Source of the DNA: Spirochaetaceae bacterium
GTDB lineage: Bacteria > Spirochaetota > Spirochaetia > UBA9216
DNA length: 6,775 bases
Reading direction: 5' to 3'
NCBI GenBank assembly: GCA_028527945.1
Contig: JAQQAK010000332.1
Coordinates: 1 to 6,775 of the forward strand
The notes beneath the pieces were generated by a model that worked only from the letters and a program-made list of their open reading frames with translations, was not told the origin of the DNA and searched no databases. Made by a program: the position numbers and the translations under genes. Of this stretch, positions 1 through 4,720 are shown in pieces; positions within the stretch are counted from its first letter, which is position 1; every line of letters starts with the position of its first letter.

Positions 1-430
1 ATAAGCCATCAAGCCATACCTGATTAGGGTATATTTTTTTATGCCAGAAATTACCTTCTATTGTTCTGGGTTGTTTTTCAAGCTGACTGTAAAGAAGACG
101 CATGGCATTTTTATATTTTTCATCGCCGAAAATATCATACAGGGTAAAAAGTATTCTTCCTTCATTTATATCATCAAGGTTGAAATCGGTTTTATTGTAG
201 GTCTTTATGTTTCCATCTTCTTCTATAAAAAAATCAATGTAATTTTTTACAAACCTCAAATATTTTTCATCATTCTTTCTTTCATACAGTTTTATAAAGG
301 CTGTCAACATGCAGCCGTCTATATAGTTCCACCCGGCTTTTTTATTTGCTCTTATTCTTTCCTGGTTCCATAGTGGGAAATTGGGTGTAGATTGCAGCAT
401 TTGTTCTATATAATTATCTATTACTTTCAT
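1..430 (-). CDS. GH105 unsaturated rhamnogalacturonyl/uronyl hydrolase, N-terminal part (runs off left edge)
   Basis: Only the first 143 residues are present; the family is usually about 350-380 residues, so roughly 60% lies outside the window. Reading from the ATG at 430, the protein shows the GH105 (YteR/YesR-like) pattern: GWNYIDGCM near residue 33, a helical stretch ending in KYLRFVKNYIDFF, NLDDINEGR at 84-92, the run EGNFWHKKIYPNQVWLDGL at 125-143. Asp86, His130 and Asp141 have the same spacing as the active-site Asp88, His132 and Asp143 that I recall for Bacillus YteR. The family removes the 4,5-unsaturated uronic acid that pectate or rhamnogalacturonan lyases leave at the non-reducing end, by hydration of the double bond. 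No signal peptide is present, so action is probably cytoplasmic. A TAA lies two codons upstream in frame, which fixes this ATG as the first possible one; an AGGA sits at 444-447, rather far at 13 bases. The start overlaps the end of the GH28 gene by 17 bases, implying one mRNA and probable translational coupling. Confidence 0.9.
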   Translation of the reverse strand, partial: MKVIDNYIEQMLQSTPNFPLWNQERIRANKKAGWNYIDGCMLTAFIKLYERKNDEKYLRFVKNYIDFFIEEDGNIKTYNKTDFNLDDINEGRILFTLYDIFGDEKYKNAMRLLYSQLEKQPRTIEGNFWHKKIYPNQVWLDGL

Positions 431-1748
431 TTTTTACGATTGATCCTGTATAATTTTTTATTTCAATATTGGTAATATTATAGTTTTCTATATTTGACAA
501 GATAATTGCGGGGCTCTCTGCCTTTGTATTAAAAAAGTCCATAGCCGGATTATTTAAAGGAGACTTTGAATTAAATTCAACTTCTAAATTATTGACTACA
601 ATATTTTTTATTGGGCTTTCCGGAAGGCCAGAAAAAAAGCCGACAGAAGAAGTTACATTAAGTGCGGCAATATCTTCTATAGTAATATTTTCAATAACCG
701 GAGTTGTTTTATTAATCGGCCTCGGTTTTGTATCAGAAAGGAAGCTTAGTTCTTCAGGCTTTGCTCCGCAGCTGTAGTTCATGTTAACAACAATGGGCGA
801 TATTACAGAGTTCATCTCTATATTTTTTATATGAATATTTTTGATAAATCCACCGCGCCCGCGTCTGGTTTTTAGTCTTATTCCTCTATCTGTTCCGTTA
901 AAAAAGCAGTTTTCAATATCAATATTTTCTATACCGCCGGAAGTTTCAGAGCCAAAAACAACAGCGCCATGCCCGTTTTTCATTGTACAGTTTTTAATTT
1001 TAACATTTCCGCATACGCTGGCCTTATCTGTTTCCATTCCTGATTTAAGGCATAAGCAGTCGTCGCCTACGCTGAAAAAGCAGCCCTCTATGTTTACGTC
1101 TTTACTTGAATCAATATCAAGGCCGTCTGTGTTGGGAGCATTTGCCGGATTATTGAATCTTACATTTTTAATATCAACCTTACTGCTGTAAAGAATGTGG
1201 GTGTTCCAAAAAGGAGAATTTTGTAAGCCTATGTTTTCTATAATTACTTTTTCGCAGTTTTTTATTTGTATCAGGCTTGGTCTGAGAAATCCGGTTTCTC
1301 TTCCACCTCCGCCTGACGCGGTTGTTATATTTTTATTCAAATCGAGAAGCTGTGTTCTTATTTCCGCTAATGTTTCAGAATTTTTGTTATTCTTGATTTC
1401 TCTATATGCCTTCCACCATTTCTGCCCCTGGCCATCTATTATTCCTGAGCCTGATATTATGATATTACTGCAATTCTCAGCAAAAATGCCGGAACGCATG
1501 GCGTAACAGTCTATTCCTTCCCATCTTGTATAAATTGGCGGATAGAAAGAAAAATTATCTGTTAGTTTTAGAATACATCCTTTTTCAAGATGTAGTTTCA
1601 TGTTTGATCTGAGAATTAGCGGTTCTATTTGGTACCTGCCGGATTTTATTATAAGTTCAAGAAAGGTTTCTTCAGCACATGAGTTTATTATTTTTTGAAT
1701 TGAGTCCGTTCCGGTTATTTTTGATTCGTCCAAAATTATTGTTTTCAT
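414..1748 (-). CDS. GH28 polygalacturonase-family glycoside hydrolase, probably intracellular
   Basis: A complete 444-residue protein with the right-handed beta-helix signature of GH28 (COG5434, pectin galacturonohydrolases). The four conserved catalytic-region motifs are all visible: NTD at 206-208, GDD at 228-230 with the Asp pair 229-230, GHG at 259-261 with His260, and RLK at 291-293, a variant of the usual RIK. Asp208, Asp229 and Asp230 would be the three catalytic carboxylates of this inverting enzyme. Many short repeats of the type IxNIxIxNC between 240 and 320 are beta-helix coils. The N-terminus is not a signal peptide, so the enzyme probably acts on imported oligosaccharides, perhaps as an exo-acting galacturonidase or rhamnogalacturonan galacturonohydrolase; the exact linkage cannot be read from sequence. 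The downstream overlapping GH105 gene supports a pectin or rhamnogalacturonan role. The ATG has a short AGG at 1755-1757, six bases upstream. Base composition looks more AT-rich than the neighbouring synthetase genes. Confidence 0.93.
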   Translation of the reverse strand: MKTIILDESKITGTDSIQKIINSCAEETFLELIIKSGRYQIEPLILRSNMKLHLEKGCILKLTDNFSFYPPIYTRWEGIDCYAMRSGIFAENCSNIIISGSGIIDGQGQKWWKAYREIKNNKNSETLAEIRTQLLDLNKNITTASGGGGRETGFLRPSLIQIKNCEKVIIENIGLQNSPFWNTHILYSSKVDIKNVRFNNPANAPNTDGLDIDSSKDVNIEGCFFSVGDDCLCLKSGMETDKASVCGNVKIKNCTMKNGHGAVVFGSETSGGIENIDIENCFFNGTDRGIRLKTRRGRGGFIKNIHIKNIEMNSVISPIVVNMNYSCGAKPEELSFLSDTKPRPINKTTPVIENITIEDIAALNVTSSVGFFSGLPESPIKNIVVNNLEVEFNSKSPLNNPAMDFFNTKAESPAIILSNIENYNITNIEIKNYTGSIVKNESNR

Positions 1749-1788
1749 ATTTAGCCTGTACGATGGCTTCTTGATAAAACTCAGCCAT

Positions 1789-1813
1789 TTACAAAATTAG
1801 TATAGTTTTGCAA
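1789..1813. promoter_or_regulatory. Dyad-symmetric possible operator in the divergent GH28/GlyRS control region
   Basis: TTACAAAA at 1789-1796 faces TTTTGCAA at 1806-1813 across nine bases centred on 1801. Seven of the eight arm positions are complementary, and two further inner pairs match. The dyad covers the TATACT proposed as the GH28 -10 element. This placement would suit a repressor of the pectin unit, but no regulator gene is in view and the site matches no operator I can name. Confidence 0.35.
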
Positions 1814-1827
1814 GTGACTCAAGTCCT
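1799..1827 (-). promoter_or_regulatory. Possible promoter for the GH28-GH105 unit
   Basis: On the minus strand TATACT (1804-1799) is a five-of-six match to the -10 consensus and would start transcription near 1792, giving a leader of about 44 bases. The -35 position 17 bases upstream reads AGGACT and is poor, which would fit an activated or otherwise controlled promoter. An alternative reading is TTGAGT (1822-1817) with TAATTT (1799-1794) at 17-base spacing. The -10 choice is uncertain. On the plus strand the overlapping TATAGT (1801-1806) could in principle serve divergent transcription. Confidence 0.35.
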
Positions 1828-1871
1828 TTTCTATTTTTTAAGAATCTTCTCGCCAAGGAGGGGCGTTGTAG

Positions 1872-1955
1872 ATGCTCTTTCTATCTTTAATGTTTTTGAG
1901 CGTGCTTGAAAAAAAGTCTAATTTGATCTATTTTATAACCTCATTTCCGAAATAA
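1872..1955 (+). CDS. Possible 27-residue leader ORF upstream of the GlyRS gene
   Basis: The ORF runs from ATG at 1872 to TAA at 1953-1955 and encodes a hydrophobic peptide beginning MLFLSLMFLSVLEKK and ending ITSFPK. Its main support is an unusually complete Shine-Dalgarno sequence, AAGGAGG at 1855-1861, ten bases before the ATG. Its stop codon shares base 1955 with the AAGGTG ribosome binding site of the GlyRS gene, an arrangement typical of translational coupling. It contains no glycine codon, so classic attenuation by stalling at glycine codons is not supported. Against it, the best GlyRS promoter (1906-1934) lies inside the ORF, so it would be translated only from a transcript starting further upstream. 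It may be a leader peptide, a tiny membrane protein or chance. I recognise no homologue. Confidence 0.25.
   Translation: MLFLSLMFLSVLEKKSNLIYFITSFPK
1906..1934 (+). promoter_or_regulatory. Sigma-70-type promoter for the GlyRS gene
   Basis: TTGAAA at 1906-1911 and TATTTT at 1929-1934 are separated by exactly 17 bases. TATAAC at 1934-1939 is a closer -10 match but has no good -35 at the right distance. Transcription from about 1941 would give a short leader of about 26 bases before the ATG at 1967, ending in the ribosome binding site. Confidence 0.5.
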
Positions 1956-1960
1956 AGGTG
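1955..1960 (+). promoter_or_regulatory. Ribosome binding site that sets the GlyRS start
   Basis: AAGGTG lies six bases before the ATG at 1967, a good Shine-Dalgarno placement. The in-frame GTG at 1958-1960, which would add three residues, is part of this site and has no good site of its own. The ATG is therefore preferred. Confidence 0.75.
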
Positions 1961-1966
1961 AATAAG

Positions 1967-3319
1967 ATGTCAGACAATGTAACTATGGATAAATTAGTAT
2001 CTCTGTGTAAGCGCAGGGGTTTTGTATATCAGTCAAGCGAAATTTACGGTGGCTTAAGCTCTGCTTGGGATTACGGTCCGCTTGGAGTAGAGCTTAAAAA
2101 TAATATTCAGAACGCGTGGTGGAAAGAGATGACCAGGCTGCATGATAATATCGTTGGTCTTGACGCGGCTATTTTGATGCATCCCCGTGTATGGGAGGCT
2201 TCAGGCCATGTTGAAAACTTTTCAGATCCGCTTGTAGACTGTAAGGAATGTAAAACCCGTTTTAGGGCAGATCATCTTGAGCCTGAGGCTCTTGATTCAA
2301 AGAAGTGTCCAAACTGTGGTGGAGAACTTACTGAGCCAAGACAGTTTAACCTTATGTTTCAAACACATATGGGGCCTGTTGCCGATGATGGATCTGTAGT
2401 TTATTTGAGACCTGAAACTGCTCAGGGTATTTTTGTTAACTTCAAAAATGTTATGCAGTCAAGCCGGGTAAAGATTCCTTTTGGTATTGCCCAGATAGGT
2501 AAGGCTTTCAGAAATGAGATTACCACCAAGAACTTCATTTTCAGAACCTGCGAGTTTGAGCAGATGGAAATGCAGTTTTTTGTTAAACCGGGCGAGGATG
2601 ACAAGTGGTTTGATTACTGGAGAGAACAGAGATGGAACTACTACATTAACAAGCTTGGTATTCACCCTGAAAGTATCCGCTGGCATCAGCATGGGCCTGA
2701 TGAGCTTGCCCACTACGCCAAGGACGCCTACGATATCGAATTTGATTTTCCATTTGGTTTCAGTGAGCTTGAAGGTGTTCATAATCGTACTAATTTTGAT
2801 CTCTCTCGTCACAGTGAGTATTGTGGTAAAGAGATTAATTATCTTGAAGAAGAAACAAAGGAAAGATTTATTCCTTATGTAATAGAAACATCAGCAGGGC
2901 TTACACGTTCTGTATTGATGATCTTGTCCGACGCCTACGAGGAAGAGGACCTTGGTGTGGATGGAAAGGGTAAGCCTGATATCCGTACCGTTATGCATTT
3001 TCATCCGAATATTGCACCTATCACCGTAGCGGTATTTCCGCTCGTAAAAAAGGACGGGCTTTCGGAGTTGGCACACAGTATAGAAGAAGAGCTGCGTGAC
3101 GACTTTAACACGTTTTATGACCAGTCCGGCGCTATTGGTAGACGGTACCGGCGTCAGGACGAAATTGGAACTCCTTTCTGTGTGACTGTAGACTATGATA
3201 CCAAAGAAGATAAAACAGTTACACTCAGAATGAGAGATTCAATGGAGCAGGTCAGGGTAGGTATTGACGAGTTAGTTCCTACCATCAAGAAAGCTATTAA
3301 AAATTATAAGCGCGCCTGA
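1967..3319 (+). CDS. glyQS: Glycyl-tRNA synthetase, single-chain (alpha2) type
   Basis: This class II enzyme of 450 residues charges tRNA-Gly with glycine using ATP in the cytoplasm. It is the eukaryote/archaea-like homodimeric form, not the two-subunit GlyQ+GlyS form. Near the N-terminus the YGGLSSAWDYGPLGVELK segment is typical of the family. A zinc-binding insertion has CxxC pairs at Cys92/Cys95 and Cys114/Cys117. RPETAQGIF starts at 148; motif 2 is FRNE with Arg182 and Glu184; FELEG-type residues appear as FSELEGVHNRTNFDL near 265-279; motif 3 is ETSAGLTR ending at Arg314. The anticodon-binding domain runs from about residue 348 (IAPITVAVFPL) to the end, including IGRRYRRQDEIGTPF. Length is close to spirochaetal single-chain enzymes as I remember them. 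The gene precedes tyrS in the same direction with a 79-base gap, and no canonical terminator separates them, so partial co-transcription is likely. Start choice rests on the ribosome binding site at 1955-1960. Confidence 0.98.
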   Translation: MSDNVTMDKLVSLCKRRGFVYQSSEIYGGLSSAWDYGPLGVELKNNIQNAWWKEMTRLHDNIVGLDAAILMHPRVWEASGHVENFSDPLVDCKECKTRFRADHLEPEALDSKKCPNCGGELTEPRQFNLMFQTHMGPVADDGSVVYLRPETAQGIFVNFKNVMQSSRVKIPFGIAQIGKAFRNEITTKNFIFRTCEFEQMEMQFFVKPGEDDKWFDYWREQRWNYYINKLGIHPESIRWHQHGPDELAHYAKDAYDIEFDFPFGFSELEGVHNRTNFDLSRHSEYCGKEINYLEEETKERFIPYVIETSAGLTRSVLMILSDAYEEEDLGVDGKGKPDIRTVMHFHPNIAPITVAVFPLVKKDGLSELAHSIEEELRDDFNTFYDQSGAIGRRYRRQDEIGTPFCVTVDYDTKEDKTVTLRMRDSMEQVRVGIDELVPTIKKAIKNYKRA

Positions 3320-3328
3320 AGCTGCTTT

Positions 3329-3334
3329 TATAAT
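3329..3334 (+). promoter_or_regulatory. Possible -10 element for a tyrS-specific promoter
   Basis: A perfect TATAAT sits in the gap between the two synthetase genes. The sequence 17 bases upstream (ATAAGC at 3306-3311) is a poor -35, and there is no TG extension, so promoter activity is uncertain. If active, transcription would begin near 3341, immediately before the inverted repeat at 3344-3370. Confidence 0.3.
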
Positions 3335-3343
3335 TTTTAATTA

Positions 3344-3370
3344 GAAGTTTTCGCTAAGCGTGAAAACTTC
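3344..3370 (+). repeat. Perfect 9-bp inverted repeat (RNA hairpin) in the glyQS-tyrS gap
   Basis: GAAGTTTTC at 3344-3352 is exactly complementary to GAAAACTTC at 3362-3370. The nine-base loop GCTAAGCGT can form two more pairs (3353-3354 with 3358-3359). The bases that follow are ACGTTTAAAT, not a T-run, so this is not a standard intrinsic terminator. It could be an mRNA processing or stability element, the 5' end structure of a tyrS transcript, or a protein-binding dyad. The tyrS ribosome binding site begins 17 bases after it and is left unpaired. Confidence 0.6.
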
Positions 3371-3386
3371 ACGTTTAAATTATATT

Positions 3387-3390
3387 GGAG
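3387..3390 (+). promoter_or_regulatory. Ribosome binding site that sets the tyrS start
   Basis: GGAG lies eight bases before the ATG at 3399. An in-frame GTG at 3360 would add 13 residues, but it lies in the loop of the inverted repeat, has no Shine-Dalgarno sequence, and would add a peptide not expected in TyrRS. The ATG start is preferred. Confidence 0.8.
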
Positions 3391-3398
3391 AATTAATT

Positions 3399-4643
3399 AT
3401 GGCTAAGTCAGGCCTTGAAGTATTAAAAGAGCGTGGTTTTATTCAGCAGTGTACTGATATGGATGCGCTTGAAAGTTTAATGAACAAAGAACAGGTTACT
3501 CTTTATGCTGGGGTAGATCCAACCGGACCGAGCCTTCATGTCGGACATATGGTTCCTCTTTTTGCTATGCATCACCTTCAGAAGGCGGGGCACAGACCTA
3601 TTGCTGTTGTTGGCGGTGGTACATCGATGATAGGAGACCCCTCCGGCAAGAGTGATATGCGTAAGATGCTTACACTTGAGCAGATTCAGGCGAACTCTGC
3701 ATCGATAAAAGATCAGCTTGGATGTATTCTCGATTTTACAGACGACAAAGCCCTTATGGTTAACAACTATGACTGGCTGGGACCGCTTAACTACATTGAG
3801 TTTTTGCGCGATATTGGTATTCACTTTTCTGTAAACCGTATGCTTAGTTTTGAATCTTACAAGCAGCGTCTCGAGCGTGGCCTTAATTTTATTGAGTTTA
3901 ACTACCAGCTTTTACAGTCATACGACTTTTTAAAGCTTCATCAGGATTACGGATGTAAGCTTCAGATGGGCGGTGATGATCAATGGGGAAATATTGTTTC
4001 CGGTATTGAGCTTATCCGTCGTGTCGAAGGTTCTGAAGCTCAGGCTATTGGGCTTACTTTTCCGCTTGTTACCCGTGCTGACGGTAAGAAGATGGGCAAG
4101 ACAGAAAAGGGCGCTGTTTTTCTTGATCCTGAAATGTTCAGCCCTTATGAGTTTTTTCAGTACTGGAGAAATGTTGCTGACGCTGATGTTGGTAAGTTTT
4201 TGAAGTTTTTCACCTTCCTTGAAATAGAAGAGATTGCCGAACTTGAGGCTTTGGAAGGCGCTGAAATAAACAAGGCCAAGGAACGGCTTGCCTACGAGCA
4301 GACAAAGATTATTCACGGTGAAGAAGAGGCCAACAAGGCTCTTGAAGCTGCCAAGGCTGCTTTCTCTGTTGTCGGAGGTGCTGCCGACAAGGATGCAATT
4401 CCATCTGTAGAAATTGCGGCTGCCGATCTTGAAGCTGGTATAGGCATAATGGATTTATTTGCTAAAACAGGTCTTTGTGCTTCCAAGGGAGAGGCCAGAC
4501 GCCTTGTTCAGCAGGGCGGAGCCCGTGTAAATGAAGAGCAAATTAAGGATATTAACGCGGTTGTAGGCAGTGATGCTGTTAAAGACGGCGAAATAATGCT
4601 TAAGGCTGGAAAGAAGCGCTACTTCAGAGTTGTTGTTAAATAG
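3399..4643 (+). CDS. tyrS: Tyrosyl-tRNA synthetase (bacterial TyrS)
   Basis: A class I aminoacyl-tRNA synthetase of 414 residues that joins tyrosine to tRNA-Tyr with ATP in the cytoplasm. The Rossmann catalytic domain carries YAGVDPTGPSLHVGH, with Tyr36, Asp40 and the HIGH-type motif HVGH at 47-50. The tyrosine pocket is complete: Tyr169, Gln173 and Asp176 in the NYQLLQSYDF segment, and GGDDQWGN at 191-198 with Gln195. These match the positions I recall for the Bacillus stearothermophilus enzyme. The KMSKS-type loop is KMGKT at 231-235, a normal TyrS variant of KFGKT. The C-terminal S4-like RNA-binding domain (about 348-414) contains SKGEARRLVQQGGARVN. Length and domain order are ordinary for the family. 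It lies 79 bases after the GlyRS gene and is followed by a strong terminator, so it is the last gene of the unit. Its leader contains the inverted repeat at 3344-3370. Confidence 0.98.
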   Translation: MAKSGLEVLKERGFIQQCTDMDALESLMNKEQVTLYAGVDPTGPSLHVGHMVPLFAMHHLQKAGHRPIAVVGGGTSMIGDPSGKSDMRKMLTLEQIQANSASIKDQLGCILDFTDDKALMVNNYDWLGPLNYIEFLRDIGIHFSVNRMLSFESYKQRLERGLNFIEFNYQLLQSYDFLKLHQDYGCKLQMGGDDQWGNIVSGIELIRRVEGSEAQAIGLTFPLVTRADGKKMGKTEKGAVFLDPEMFSPYEFFQYWRNVADADVGKFLKFFTFLEIEEIAELEALEGAEINKAKERLAYEQTKIIHGEEEANKALEAAKAAFSVVGGAADKDAIPSVEIAAADLEAGIGIMDLFAKTGLCASKGEARRLVQQGGARVNEEQIKDINAVVGSDAVKDGEIMLKAGKKRYFRVVVK

Positions 4644-4667
4644 AAGATTGTTTTTGTTTTAATATTT

Positions 4668-4704
4668 GGCTGCCCGGGGAAATACCCTGAGCGGCCTTTT
4701 TTTT
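4668..4704 (+). terminator. Strong intrinsic terminator after tyrS
   Basis: Left arm 4668-4679 (GGCTGCCCGGGG) pairs with right arm 4685-4696 (CCCTGAGCGGCC). One internal C-A mismatch and two G-T pairs interrupt 12 positions. The loop is AAATA and eight Ts follow directly (4697-4704). It acts rightward only: read on the minus strand the hairpin is followed by AAATATTAAAA with no T-run, so it should not efficiently stop leftward transcripts from the chemoreceptor gene. Confidence 0.93.
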
Positions 4705-4720
4705 GTTGTATAGAATGTTA

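Noticed and set aside
41..373. Plus-strand open frame of about 110 codons
   Set aside because: It lies antisense to the GH105 coding region, whose protein matches a known family; the plus-strand product is low-complexity Phe/Ile-rich and resembles no protein.
592..1506. Three plus-strand open frames (592-777, 841-1191, 1195-1506)
   Set aside because: All are antisense to the well-supported GH28 gene, have no ribosome binding sites of note, and encode biased sequences.
1851..1865. CGCC/GGCG hairpin as a terminator
   Set aside because: Only four base pairs, and no T-run follows; the G-rich part is better explained as a Shine-Dalgarno sequence.
1801..1966. T-box riboswitch upstream of the GlyRS gene
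   Set aside because: The conserved AGGGTGGNACCGCG-type T-box sequence and a following terminator hairpin are absent, and the leader is short.
2422..3076. Open frames on both strands inside the GlyRS gene
   Set aside because: They are shadows of a gene whose class II motifs are all intact in one frame.
3477..4316. Open frames on the minus strand and in another plus frame inside tyrS
   Set aside because: They are shadows of a complete TyrRS reading frame.
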